From Cryptomeria japonica (Eukaryota > Streptophyta > Pinopsida > Cupressales > Cupressaceae), in the NCBI RefSeq assembly GCF_030272615.1, contig NC_081406.1, forward strand, positions 116,995,847-117,059,846: DNA of 64,000 bases, read 5' to 3'. A program made the translations under genes and the position numbers. The notes under the pieces are model-generated. The model searched no databases. It was not told where the DNA came from and worked only from the letters and a program-made list of their open reading frames with translations. This document shows positions 35,841 through 48,394 of the stretch, in pieces; position 1 is the first letter of the stretch; the number at the start of each line of letters is the position of its first letter.

Positions 35841-38110
35841 AAGATTTTATTAAAAAATAATTTTCTTTCTCAGCGTGAAATGAATATTCAATTAAAATGA
35901 GACTAAACTTCCATGGGAAAAGGGGATTGAACGTAGGTATTAATTAATTATTCTAATTAAATGCATTATACATGTTTTCATTTAAATTACGATAATGTAA
36001 TAGAGGATATTGTATATTTTATTTTTGTAAATTGATTTTTATATAAATTTATTGAATTATTCATTATGTAATGATTAGTATATGGGTGGTGTATTTTATA
36101 TAGAAAGTTTGCATATTTTATAAATCTAATTTAATATCATTTATACATATTTTTATTGATCAATTTTGATTCTTATTTTATCTATTTGTCTATTTAGTTT
36201 GATTTCGTAACACAAATTTAATCTAGTTTGATTACTTGACATAAGATTGACCCGTCTACTATTCTTTAGGTGTCAATTTGAAGCACAAAACATTTAATCT
36301 ACATTCTAGAGTATTATATTTAATGACAACGCCATATTTACTTTTAGACATCTACAAAATATTAATTTAATTGACATAAACATTCAAAGAGCTTGTTCGT
36401 TCCTCCAACTATTTACCCAAATCCCTCTAAAGATTTGCCAACTTCTTATGCCTACTTAAGGGTTCTATGGAAGTGGCCAATGAACAAGAATCAATAAAAA
36501 AATTGAATTCCTCCACACTTTAGGTTTTGCAATACCTAAGAGGGTGATCCCATACAATACCTAAAACATACTTCACTTTGACAAAATAAGGTATTTTTAT
36601 AATAGAAAGCTCTAACTTCTTTAGATCTAGAATATACAATTTACTCAACAATTGTGGCTCAATTTGTAGATTCACTCATTATTGTTCTTGAGAGCATACA
36701 AACCTATCTAAAACAAAAGAAAATACTAAAAGTAAATTGAATTTTTTAATTTTAAGCATAATTTTATTCTGATTCAAAGCTAATACATCTGAATCGTGTT
36801 TATCTAGGGTTATAAAGTCAACATTTGAGAGTATACAACATATATACAACAAATGAATGTTTAGTATAGAGTTCCTAGTATTATCACCTTGTAATAATAC
36901 CCTCAATATATGGTTACCTATAGCTCTACATTGAGATCTATGACATTCCACCTAAGCCCTTATATTTTACTTAAAGCAAATTTAAGCTTTTTCTTGAAAA
37001 GATGCAGAAAGTAAAACATACACCATGCAAATACCCAAAGATGAAATCAATAATTTTTTTTATTAATTTGAAAATATTTGAGTATAATGAGAATGGAGAC
37101 AACTTAGCTAAATGCTTTGAAATTTGATATTCATTCTGATAAATTATTTGCTATATAATACATCATATAATAGTCAAAACATTTTCTGTTATAACACCTG
37201 AGACAAAGACCTATACAATACTATACTTGATTTCTTAAACTCAGACATAAAACCCCTTCAAAATGGCCTAGAATTCCCTTTTATAACAATAAGGGAGCAA
37301 CAAGATTAAGGCCATGTACAAGTGCCATATTTGTAAGTAATTGCTTGAAAGACATAATATTCAACAAAAATATTTTAAAATGGATGAAAGAAAAAAATGA
37401 TATTCTCCTTCATTATAGATGGTAATTGGGGCATTATTGCTCTTGATGCTCTTGTTGTGATAACACATCATTCCAAAATGGATTTGATTTTCTCTGTAAA
37501 GTTGTAGTTCATTAATCTTATGTGTTGGTGATGTGGCATTTGAAGTCTCTTCTACTGATAGATTGAAATGTAGATCAAATCCCTATATTAACTCCATTCC
37601 AAAAATCAAAAGAGTGGTAGCTTTGGAGAAGACCATTTGAAATGCAAATCAAATTTTGCATTTACTTCTTCAGATTCCAATCTTAAAAAAATTCTCTTGA
37701 GATAAAAATTTCACCAAAAAGAAATGCTGACCGTTGAAAGAAATCATACAGGAAAATTGCAATATTTCTCCCACCATTGGATATATAGGATCTCATGTGG
37801 CCACTAGTATGCAAATATTTATTGAAGGTTGATCAAGTGCTACTACCACTTACTGTCTAGTGTTGCTTTGGATTCAATAATGAATTTGTCACATCCATGC
37901 TCCGATGCAATTATTCTATCTATTGTGGTATTAAATTTTTTTGAGATCAATCTTATCTCCTGAATCAACAAATGAAAGAGTAACTACTAGCAATAAATAT
38001 AAAATAGGACTTCAATCCTAAAATCCGTTATCTATTTATTAGTATCAAGAATATCTTGAATAGTCCAGTACTACAAACTTCAAATGAATTCTAATTTTTC
38101 CTCAACCTTT
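35841..38110. other. AT-rich intergenic region, no gene supported
   Basis: About 2.3 kb of AT-rich DNA upstream of the first kinase gene. The longest frame (36679-36951, minus) has no motif. No repeat shared with the rest of the window was recognised. Confidence 0.5.
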
Positions 38111-38137
38111 TGTTTTGTTTTCCGCCAGTTTCCAAAT

Positions 38138-39160
38138 TCATCCACTATTAGAGAAGTCAGTAAAAACCATGATAGATGGCAAACACGTCCTCTTCTTATG
38201 TCTCTTGAGGTGTACTGTCTCAACCTCATTCATCTGCCACATGTATTCTAAAAATGGTATCCTTCTTGGTACAATTTTTTGTAGAATATGTGGGAGAACA
38301 AGGCACCTATACAACTTGAAGATAGTATGGTCTATGTGTAGGTACCAATCACCCCAGTTGTGATTGATATTTAGGTATGGGTTCCTCTCATTTGGCCTCA
38401 ACATTGTCGTAATCTTTGGAGGGAGTTTGTTTATATCTACTCCTAGGAGGACCATAATCATTATAAGAGTTATGAAATGTAACAAAATCAACATTCTTGC
38501 AATGCTCGTTCCATATGTAGGTCCAACATTGGACATGCATTCTATCATTGTTATTACCAATCATTATTACCTTAAGGGTCTTGTCCCATCCATTTCTATC
38601 TTCATATAACAAGAAATGACATAATAGGGAATAAAATCTGAACTTAATAGCCTTATCCTTATTTTGGATTGCCAATAATCCTTCATGTATTTATCTTATA
38701 GAAAGGTTGCAGAAACAAACTCCACATTAACTATGGAAATGTGAATATCAATGCCCATGAACATGAGTTCAATTAGCATTTTATCCTTGTGATCTTCTCC
38801 TAGGGCTTCACAGAAAGCATAGTAGGTTTTAAAAAAATAGTCTTCAAATGAAGTCTGATTTAGAGGGAGAGGGACAACATTGTTGTTATAAATTTTAAGC
38901 CTATGCCTAGGAACAACTGCACATCCGAGTGTACACTTTTGTGTGTGATATTCCTCCTTCAATTTACCAAAATCCATAGCCTTGTTGGCTGCCCTATTTA
39001 ACATTAATGTTTCTGCAATATTCAGCTTAGGGATGGTGGCCAACTCTTTACACCCTCTATTTCTGTACATCCTCACATTAAGGTTATATGATTGTGCAAG
39101 TGCCCTAAGGAAATACACTTCCACAAAAACATCTGGGACAATTAGACTTTCCCAAATCAT
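38138..39160 (-). pseudogene. unrecognised transposon-like frames
   Basis: Minus-strand frames 39160-38696 (154 codons), 38675-38388 and 38560-38138 follow one another on the side downstream of the gag-like remnant at 40 kb. Readable pieces are FFKTYYAFCEALGEDHKDKM and HKKRTCLPSIMVFTDFSNSG. I do not recognise RT, integrase or transposase motifs. The position suggests the decayed downstream part of the same retroelement, but a separate gene fragment cannot be excluded. Confidence 0.3.
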
Positions 39161-40000
39161 ATTTCCATATACTAGATATAGTTTCTGGCTTTACCGTCTT
39201 TCTGTGCTGATGTATAAACAAATCCCAACTAGTGCAAGGGATGTTTGCATCCTAAAATTATTCACAACTATCCTCAAACTTGGCCCAAGGTGATGATCTC
39301 ATGGATTATCCCGGGAGGAGATCAATTAGGTCTTGTTGGAGTGGACACTTTGAAGAAGAGGAGGTAGCTTGGCTTGTTTGACTTATTTTGTGACCTTAAG
39401 GTTTACCAAAACTTGAATTCTACATTTTCCTTGTAAAATTTAGACACCACAATAGCGTAATTCTCAGCTCAAGCAGAGTTATAAAAATAAGAGATTGTAA
39501 ATTAGATTGAGAACTGAAATATTTTACTTGTACACGCAACCAGGAACCCTATCTTGTTGCAGATAAATCACCTTTTTTGTTCTAAGAATGGTTCGGCTCT
39601 TCGATATGGCATGAATGAAGGACCAACCATCTAGAATTAGCATTGAATAGCAAAATTCGCCAGATGAATTAGATATTTCTACCATTACTCCTCACTCACA
39701 TGAGCCTACGGCTCAGTGAATACATGTTTTAGTAAATTCAAATGCTAGTCATTGATCTTGATTATCTGACAGACAAGAATTGCTTGACATTCACTAATTT
39801 TTTTTTGAAATTATCAAGTGAATATACATAAGCCATGTCAGATTTTACTTTCTACATAGACAGTAATGTTATCAGACTGGAGCCATCCTGCAATCCCGTG
39901 GGCTTGCTTTGGTCCCACCATCATTCCTCCATAAAGGCTGAAGGAATTGTCAATCTTGCAGTCCCTTAATCTGAATCATTGATTTTCCTTTACTAAAGTC

Positions 40001-40960
40001 CTAAGCTATACTGCCACGTGGTAACATTCCACAATCCCCTAAGGGAAGCTCCGAATCGACAACATTCACTTGGGCACTTTGCAACTCATCTTCATTGTCA
40101 GAGAAGACCTTTTGATGATAGCATTCTTTCGTTTGTCTTTGGTCATCAACATCAATCTTTGTGTAGTCCTCAACAGAAGATGAATACTCACCTTCTATTG
40201 AATATGGCCCAGTAGATATCATATTGATAGTAAAATCCTCTATATGATGAGTTTCAATACATTTCTCACATGGTATACCAGCCTGTTCAAATGACTGAAC
40301 CACTACGTACTGTGTAGGTGAATGAGGCAATTGGCATACCACACACCATGGATTATCATCAACCAAATGATCTCTTAATCTTTTTCAATGGATCAAGGGT
40401 TTATTTGCTAGAAGAACTCCAGTTATTATGGACATGTCTTCTATCATTCCATGTAGTATTATAAGGTTGATCATGCAATCTCATGGGCCTTTCTGATCTC
40501 TAATAATTAGGCGTAGGGACAAGCCTTTCTCATTTTTTTGCAACTTTGTAACTTAGATCCTTTAGGGAACTCATAACCTTGTCAAGTTTATCAACTTCTT
40601 TAGCTGGTCTTGTTTGATGTCCCTTTGGATTTTGAAAGATTATCACATCATCTCTCTTCCCAATTTTACCAGATGCCTTTCTATTGTTCTCAGTATACAA
40701 CGCAGCTTTAAAAGCATCCCCAAGACTCCGAGGCTCTCTATTTCTTAACACAACCATTTTAAGGTCATATGCATTACAATACAATACCAAACACACATGC
40801 TCATTACGTCTCATGTAAAGAGGGATCTTATTATTTACTTTCATTCATGAACCTTGTATTTAAATCTACTACTGATTCATTATGCTCCTCCTTAATGCTG
40901 GTGAACTCATCTACATAGGGTCAGAATTATCCCCATAGAGCTCGCTGAATAATTTTAATT
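40001..40960 (-). pseudogene. degenerate retrotransposon gag remnant
   Basis: Minus frame 40844-40530 reads IPLYMRRNEHVCLVLYCNAY and NREPRSLGDAFKAALYTENN, and ends with a helix DKLDKVMSSLKDLSYKVAKK. Across stops a Pro/Arg-rich stretch leads to 40366-40001 with WCVVCQLPHSPTQYVVVQSF, a Cys/His gag-knuckle-like motif in which the last Cys/His positions are lost. This layout is typical of a plant gypsy gag. LTRs were not found. It lies in the intergenic space between the two receptor kinase genes. Confidence 0.45.
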
Positions 40961-41067
40961 ACACAAAATTAATATGTAACCATACATTAACACTTTAAAC
41001 CACAAAACTAACACTAAATAGTTACAGAATTACTAAAACGAAATCAGAGATGCACGCTAATCTGAAG

Positions 41068-43355
41068 CTATGCCGGGCAGTTTTCCTGCAGTGAAATTAA
41101 TGATGATGTTGGTGATTCACTTATGAAGTTGGAAGTTTCTGTGCTTTCCTGCAACATCTCCTTAATTTCTGTGAGACGGGCAACCACTTCTTCCATGGTT
41201 GGTCTGAAATCCCTTTCTATTGCAAGGCACGCGAAGCCCAATTCGGCAACTGCAGCCACAGTGACCTTCACCTCGTGATTTCTTCCAATCTTCAAATCTG
41301 GATCCACTAATTCATCCAACACACCTCTTCTGATTTTGTCCGTGGCCATGTTAGCAAGGCTGATTTCATTTCTATTTCGCATAGTATCCACGGCCACTTT
41401 GGCAGAGATAATCTCCATCAAAACAACTCCTAAGCTGTACACATCAGACTTCTCAGTGAGCTGAAAGCATTGATGGTACTCTGGGTCAACATACCCAAGC
41501 GTACCTTGCGGAGCCGTTGTGATATGTGAGACATTCAGAGGCATCAATCTGGAAAGCCCAAAGTCTGCAACTTTTGCTCTGAAATGTTCGTCGAGAAGAA
41601 TGTTGCTGGATTTAACATCTCTGTGCAATATGGGTGGATTGATGTTGTGGAGATACGCTAGGGCCTGAGCAGTTTCTATGGCAATGTTTAATCGAGTTGC
41701 CCAAGGCAAGCCTATGAGGGTTCTTCGGCTCCCATGAAGGTGATCAGACAAGGTCCCATTTGGCACAAACTCGTAAACAAGCAGTAGCATTGGACTCTGC
41801 GGGCTCGTACAGCCATAGAGACGAACAAGGTTTGGATGAGACAGGGATGACAATATTTGTACCTCGTTGAGAAATTGCTCAACTGTCCTGCAGCTATCCT
41901 GATAAAGCCTCTTCACAGCTACAGCTCGTCCGTCGTTAAGTTTACCCAGGTATACCACGCCAAACCCTCCATCTCCAAGTAAGTTCTCCTCGTCAAAGAA
42001 ATTTGTCGCCTGGTGAAGTTCTTGATAGGGGAATATGGACAAACTTCCTATCTTATACGTTGGGTAGCCTGCTTCCATGCCACTTCTCTGATATATACTG
42101 TAATAACCACGAAGCTCGCGGGTATGAGCTCGCCTCTTTCTCTTCACATACAAAATACAAAGCAATGCTAATGCTGCCATCAGCGCGACTCCTCCCACGG
42201 AGCATCCTGTATTAAGAACATTCTAATTAGATATAACACTATTTAACAGTTAAGTAATTAAAAGTATTTCAACATTCTCTTATTTAAATTTTATTAATCA
42301 AAATTTATCATTAATACTAAACTTGGCAATATTTTAGAATAGTGCTATCAAAATTATGGAGATAATGTAAAAGACGGAACAAACTGAGCCATTTCCCACA
42401 CATATTTAGATTTGTTGAAAAATTGTGAACATTAAAGAGGAAGGGACGCTTACCGAGAGCAAGAGCAGTCTTATTAGCATTGTCAGACCCACCTGCACGG
42501 TCTCAATTATAAATAAGGGCATAGAGTTTTAAGAATTATAGTTAAAAAATTGTTTCTTTAGAAATTAAAATCTTCCGCTTTTACTTCATCTATCAAGTAC
42601 GTAGAGGAGTTACGACTCTTACCAGGCCTCCACGATTTGCAACTCAGTTGTGTCGAATTAGTCGTGTTGTAAATGCAAAGCTCTTTGTTTGACTCGCAAT
42701 GCTCACAACCTTTGGTGAGACTGAATTTTATTTTGAACCCATAATTCATACTTGGAAGGAACGGTCGATTAGTTCCACGGAGTTTTTGAACAGGTAGATG
42801 CACTAGTGATTTACAGTATGTACCCAGATAGAAGTCTGAATAGTACCAACTTTTATTACATTCTAAAGCATACGCTTCAGTGGGCAGGTCTCTGATGTCT
42901 TCACTGCATTCTCCCCATAGACTTATATTCATGTATTCATCAGAAATGCTAAACTGAGGGCTGGACCAGAATTCCATTGTATGATTACTGGTCGACGGGT
43001 CGCATTCATCTCCCCACATATTTCTATCAACTATTGTTATGTGCCTTCTTGGAAACTCTCTCCAGTAGCCAAAAGAATTCATCAGATAGTATTGGTAGCC
43101 ACTGATGCTAATTGAAGTCATATTCACTTTATGATCACATTCAAGCTGAAGAGCAGGGTCACCACAGCCGCTGCTCTTTGCTCCTAAGGGATATTCCAAT
43201 GTTTGATTCCCACATTGGAAGACTTGTGGACAAGCTGAGGATGAAGGAGCGAGGCATGACATTAATATTGCGAAGACAAGAGAAAGGCATACAGCGGGTA
43301 GATTGAAATGCTGAGAATGGTATAGCTGAAGGGGCAGTCCTCTCATTTTCATCAA
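41068..43355 (-). CDS. LRK10-like/WAK-like receptor kinase, intact
   Basis: Three exons are inferred: 43355-42623, 42501-42454 and 42206-41068, with GT-AG introns in phase 1, giving 639 codons. A signal peptide (about residues 25-42, LVFAILMSCLAPSSSA) precedes a GUB_WAK-type domain (CGNQTLEYPLG, CGDPALQLEC) and a second Cys-rich region (GCEHCESNKELC). A transmembrane helix lies near 262-282 and a Ser/Thr/Tyr kinase domain follows. All key residues are present: LGDGGFG, VAVK Lys (about 359), HRD Asp (about 457), Asn (about 462), DFG (about 475-477). The product is probably a plasma-membrane receptor kinase sensing cell-wall or defence cues, as known for the family; the ligand is unknown. The 48-bp middle exon is identical in length to that of the paralogue at 33-35 kb, showing tandem duplication. 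Confidence 0.93.
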
Positions 43356-43790
43356 TACTTACAACAGTGAGAAGAAATGAGTTAAATCAGGGGAATATGA
43401 ATGGCAGTTTAATAGCTAAGGAGGACGGTGGGAGAAGCCAAGACAATGATTCGGTGTGAGGAAAATACCCAAGCCAATACGCAAATTTGACTTTACTATT
43501 AAGACCGACATCAAACGTCGGGGTCAATACACCAATTTGGCTTAGCCTATATTTCGTTAAAGTCAAATTCAACACTTGAATCGCGCATAACGTCCACTTA
43601 TTAAATTCCACGCGTTGTCTTTAAAGTTTACAGCCGCAAATTAAGACGGAAACATCTGAGTTCCGCGAAAGTTGCGCCGAGTTTGAGCGTACACTCGAAG
43701 GTCGCAGATCATTATAAATTATGTTTGGCAGATTTCATAGAAAATCACTCCACTAGGTAACAAGGGAAATTGCATGGAAGGCAAGTACAT
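43356..43790 (-). promoter_or_regulatory. 5' flank shared with the pseudokinase paralogue
   Basis: This is the counterpart of 35449-35840, with the same block order (aacagtgagaagaaa, caaatttgact, aattccacgcgtt, atcactccacta). It probably contains the promoter and 5' UTR. Similarity fades beyond about 43790. Confidence 0.5.
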
Positions 43791-44513
43791 ATGAAATGTG
43801 GGTTCACCTTTACTTTATATTGTTGGAGAACGTGACCTCTTTACGAATAACGATATAATATATGATATAATCACTATTAGTATTAACATATAGATGAAAA
43901 TAGTATAGACAAAATATTATTATAGGTTTAAATATATAATCATAACATATGAAAGATAATGCAATTAAACATTTATATGACTATACAAAATGTCATCTTT
44001 AATAAAGATAACATCAAATGTGAAGGGAAATATACTAAGATTCTTAACGACATATTTTTCTATTGATTAAGCTATATTAAGTTTTAGAAGATACACATAT
44101 CAAATTAAATTGTAAATTTTAAATGTATATTTCTTCTAGTAGAGAATGGATACATGTTTATTGTCAGTATTGAAATGTTAGTATATTTTCTATAGACTAA
44201 GTTGTACTAAGTTTGAGAAGATGCATACATCAAATTCAATTATAAGTTATACAAATATTAAACAATATTTTATAAAATTTAAATTATCATCAATAATGAG
44301 GTTAACATTTTATCTTATTAAGTTATTTCCTTGTAGATAATCAAAAGATAAATTAAAAACTAAATATATTCTATAAAATATTTAATCAAAAGTTTAATTA
44401 CATTAAATGTCATATATGGTTGGGTCATTCTAAGATGTTATTATCCATTTATATTTACAACACAACTTTTGTTAAACATTTCTTTTATTATTAATTTACA
44501 AAAAATGTTATTT
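43791..44513. other. AT-rich intergenic region, nothing recognised
   Basis: About 0.7 kb, very AT-rich, without open frames. A loosely repeated 'tattttctatwgattaagytrtaytaagttt' phrase occurs near 44057 and 44190 in slightly different forms. Confidence 0.5.
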
Positions 44514-44534
44514 ACTGAGCTGGATAATATTTTT

Positions 44535-46374
44535 TATTACAACAACAAACATAAAAACAAAAGGACAACACAACGACACCAAAGGGACAACCAAGAGCAT
44601 AGGACAACAGAACTAAGAAATTATTAAGAAGCTCCACAGCCTCTTTCTCCAGTTGAACCATAGAGGCAACAATACTCTTGAGATCATCCAGTTCCTTAGT
44701 TTGCTGAGCCATCTTCCTCGTATTCGCTCGAGTTCTTTTACTAGGTCCAATAGCCACACCTTCAAGGGTCAAGTCCTTGTCCTCATAAATATCCATTGTA
44801 TTCTTTTCTAGTTCGATTTGTTCCATTTTACTAATCAACACTCTGAAATTATCTATTGAAGCTTTCAAAATTTTGTGGCTTTGTTCTTCGATCTTCTTCA
44901 GGGTTTCCTCATGACTGTAGACCCTCTTTTCCAGCTCATTGAACCTAGCCTCCACAACCTTGATTTTGGAACCATAAGCCTCAGTAATAGCCTCTGCATT
45001 GTTGATGGCTTTTGCTAATTCCATCAGATTATTAGTCAAAGAACTGAGATTACCCATCCCAACAACTTCCAGAATGTCCATTTTCTTTGAAGAGGCCTCC
45101 TATTTAGAATTCAAACTTTCAATCTCTGAGTAGACCCATCTTATAACCCTATAAAACTACTTCACCCCATTCTTCATAGTGTGAAGCATAGTTATGGGAG
45201 AATCACTGCTATCCTTATTGAAGTTTGAAAAATCGACATTGTCCTCCAGGGTTTCCACATCAACAATTGTGACTCAATCTTTAGGAGGCAGAGTCTCCCC
45301 TTCTGCCACATTCTTTTCCTCTTTCTCCATACCACAAATCCTTCTATTAGGAGCCAAAGGAGGAGAAGGGGCCTTTGAGGTACCAACCTCCTTTGGGCTG
45401 ATATCAGTGATAGCTGGACTGCGCTTAGTTTTCTTCTTAGGCGGTGGGGTGGTATTTTCACATTTAGTCTCCATACCATCATCATCCTCGTCATCTTCTT
45501 TAAACCAACTATCTCGTTTTTCCTATTTCCCTTAACCCCTTTGCCGAAAATCTTTCTGCTAGACCTAGAAGCCATATCTTTATCCTTCCCCTTTTCGGTT
45601 CCCTTAGTGGGGTATCCATGTCAAAATCACCTTCCAACTCCGTATCAAACCCCTCATCTTCATTGTCATCTGAGTTCTCCAACTCCTCTTCTAAGGTAGA
45701 AAACTCAGTGATAGAGTGTTGAACAGGGTGACCTTAACATGCTTATATAAAAACAACATTAACCCTTCATGCATGGGTGGATTTCTATCTAGGTTATCCC
45801 TAAAATCCTTTATACTAGTGTTCAAGGAATAATACAGGTAGAAAGGAACTAACACCATATCTTTGTGGCAAAAATGATTCAAGAGCACAAAATGGTAGCC
45901 ATAAACACGAAAGTATCTACTATCAAAGGTGACATATTTCATCATAGCAAACAAAACCCATCTCCATACCTTTTTAATCACCTTTGGCGAGTAATAGGTC
46001 TTGCTGGATTTCACACATTTGGCTTTCTTAGAGTTTTCCTTCGACAATTGCTTAATAGCTACCTCTGTGAGCTTTCTATCCCTTTATAATTTTTTGCCCT
46101 CCATTGGCATCCCAGTAACTTCAACAATCATTCCTTCATCAATTTCTTCATTTCTTCCACCTATGGTGATTCTTATCTCCTTCAAATTCTTCTTGTATAA
46201 CTTGGTAACAGTGGGGTTTTTGCCAAGAATTCGCTTCATATACCCCATCATTTTAGCAGCTTCTAGAATAGCCCATGCTTTCGGCTTCCTCTTCCATTTG
46301 TCATAGGTAAGAGGTTCAATCCTCTTCCTATTGCCTCCCATTGCAAATCCTCTTCCTATTGCCTCCCATTGCAT
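44535..46374 (-). pseudogene. LINE-borne ORF3, unrecognised protein (copy 2)
   Basis: N-terminal part (46374-46084): GGNRKRIEPLTYDKWKRKPK, aligned with GGDKNR...KW of the other copies. It continues at 46047-45691 with YVTFDSRYFRVYGYHFVLLN and LYYSLN. A charged, proline-rich linker lies around 45474-45274 (TTPPPKKKTKRSP, APSPPLAPNRR). The C-terminal frame 45081-44512 is a long predicted coiled coil (EARFNELEKRVYSHEETLKK) ending in a hydrophobic Cys-rich tail. Stops and frame changes separate the parts. Function is unknown. The coiled coil suggests a self-associating protein, perhaps an RNA-binding chaperone analogue; that is speculation. Confidence 0.6.
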
Positions 46375-46519
46375 CCAAAATAGAGTTTCTCACACCCTTC
46401 AATGTAGAACAAAACAAAAATAGGGGCATAAATATAGAGAATGGAAACCCTTGAAAAAGAAATGGACACTCAGAAAGCATGCAAGGTCTTGTCTGCATTA
46501 AACGCCAGCTCATCCTTCA

Positions 46520-46823
46520 AGTGCCAATCTTTATGATTTATTATAGCAACTTTCACTGATAAGTTCGTTGTTATCATCACTTATTGCTCCCTCTTTTCCA
46601 TGCAATTTGTCATAAGTGAGGATGGCACAAACATCATTAGGAAGATCCAACTCACCTCTCCAGTAGATCATTTGATCAGCTCAAACAACCATGTTGGTAG
46701 CTCAATCAGCCATGGCATTGATCTCTCTATAACCATGTGAAATAACACACCGCTCAAAGGAGTTAATTATCTCCTTGGTTAATGATATAATATTTTTAAT
46801 AGTCCATGATGGGGGGAAAGACC
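46520..46823 (-). pseudogene. RNase H-like fragment of LINE ORF2 (copy 2)
   Basis: On minus: PSWTIKNIISLTKEIINSFE, then CVISHGYREINAMAD, stop, ATNMVV. PSWTI and REGN/REIN..AD line up with the RNase H fragment at 58630-59058 (PSWTIANLIKD, YREGNKVAD). At least two stops occur at likely Trp codons. The truncation lies further 3' than in copies 1 and 3. Confidence 0.7.
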
Positions 46824-48394
46824 ACTGAGCTGGATAATGTTATTGGATTGTACAAAATTGTATTTCCCTATCAAATGATGATGATGAAGCATTGAAAGAG
46901 TGTAATAATATAAATTGTTACTGAAGAATTTTTTCCCATGTAGATAAATAATTTCAAATAGACAAACAAGACCAATTTTATACACTTAAAAACTAGCTAC
47001 ATTTTTTTTTTTATTGGGTTGAATTTTTCAGCAATAAAGAAATTCCATAAAAAAGAGGGATGAGGCTCTTAGGGATGTTAATAAGTGCTTGTTTTTGATA
47101 AAGATAAACAGGTTTTACATGGACTCGAAACCAAAAGTTTTACAACAACTGACCATCAGCCAAACATACATGAACCAACATCAAAATAGGGGAGCAACCC
47201 CGAGCAGTCACAAGAACAAAGGAAACACATACAAGCAATGACAAAACAAAAAACAAAACTCTCAATTAAGAGAGAGCACCAGATCTTTGTTCTTCTAGAT
47301 GGAAATCCTGTTGATTTCCTCCAAGTCCTCCATAATAAATTTGGAGGTACCCTTGTTGCTGCTTCTGCTTCTGGTTCTGGAATTGGGACCAGTGGTTTTG
47401 CTATCACCAGCAGCTATACCTTCCTCTCCAAGATCTTTCACTGGTTCGCTGTGGTAGGATCTATAATCAACAACCATGACATTAATCTTTTCAAGCCCCT
47501 CAATACTCTTGTTCATGGCTTCTTTACTTATGCCAACCAGGTTCTTGAGATTTTTCTTAATCTCTACCATAGACTGTTCAACTTTTTCAATCCTTTGTTC
47601 ATGATTGCATTTCATCACCTCAATGTCCTGGGAGAGATTTTTGGTCATAATCATGAGTTTCTCAGGTTTAGTAGGCTCAGGGGAAGCAGTGAAGATATCA
47701 ATAATCTCTTTAACCCCCACTTTGAGGGTATCAATTTCACACTCAACCCACTTCCAGTAGCTTTCCTGGCTTCTGGTAGCTTCCATAACCAGATTCATCA
47801 GGTTACCAGTCCTCTGAATCTCATTGTTCTCTTTGTTGGCCATGGTACCCTATTTTTCTTTCTGTACATTGGTAGGGATGTCCAATTTAATTCCCTGCTC
47901 CGTAATCTTTGGACTATGGTCCTTAACCGCTAGTTTTTTAATTTGTAGAGAGGGGCTCGACCTTAGAGATCAATTTGCTAGTGGTTTTGTACTTGCTAGC
48001 CGCCCATCTAGGAGGATTCTTGCTACCAAACATCCCAAGGGTTACCATCATCTCCCCTTCCTTTGTAGGTTTAAAGTTAGGGTCATCAAGAGGAACCCCA
48101 CTTTCTTCCAAGTCCATTTTTGAGTTAGAGACCTCATGGATATTGATCTGATGGCCAATCTCAAAAGGAGGGGGCACAATTTCAAGGGATTTGGTGTATT
48201 CCATGATGAGCACAATGAGTCCCTCATGGAAAACAAGATTGTTAGGATTTTCCAAATATTTTTCTAGGCTATTTTCAAGAGAGTAGGCCAGATAGAAAGG
48301 AACACAAATACTTTTACCATGCCTAAAGTGATTTAAAATGGTGAAATGATAGGAAAAGATGCTGGCATATTTGCCATCGAGCGTAATATACCTC

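Larger units (their letters stand above)
44529..46823 (-). mobile_element. 5'-truncated LINE copy 2 (RNase H end plus ORF3)
   Basis: A perfect 15-bp duplication, actgagctggataat, flanks the unit at 44514-44528 and 46824-46838. The left end carries the 3' tail (minus ...GTTGTAATAAAAAAT). From the right end the minus strand reads an RNase H fragment, then ORF3. Length is 2295 bp. The duplication proves the two parts were inserted together by one event. Confidence 0.88.

Noticed and set aside
38138-39160. Possible host gene between the two kinases
   Set aside because: Frames overlap, are broken and lack known domains; the adjacent gag-like remnant makes a decayed retroelement more likely. Kept only as a low-confidence pseudogene.
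47034-47090. Candidate target duplication for LINE copy 3 (taaagaaattcca versus taagaaaatatccaa near 59009)
   Set aside because: Match too poor and placed away from the LINE 3' tail; copy 3 left without a claimed duplication.
47238-47933. Long plus-strand open frame of 231 codons
   Set aside because: It lies exactly antisense to the coiled-coil part of LINE ORF3 copy 3, which has homologues in the other copies; the plus frame has no motif.
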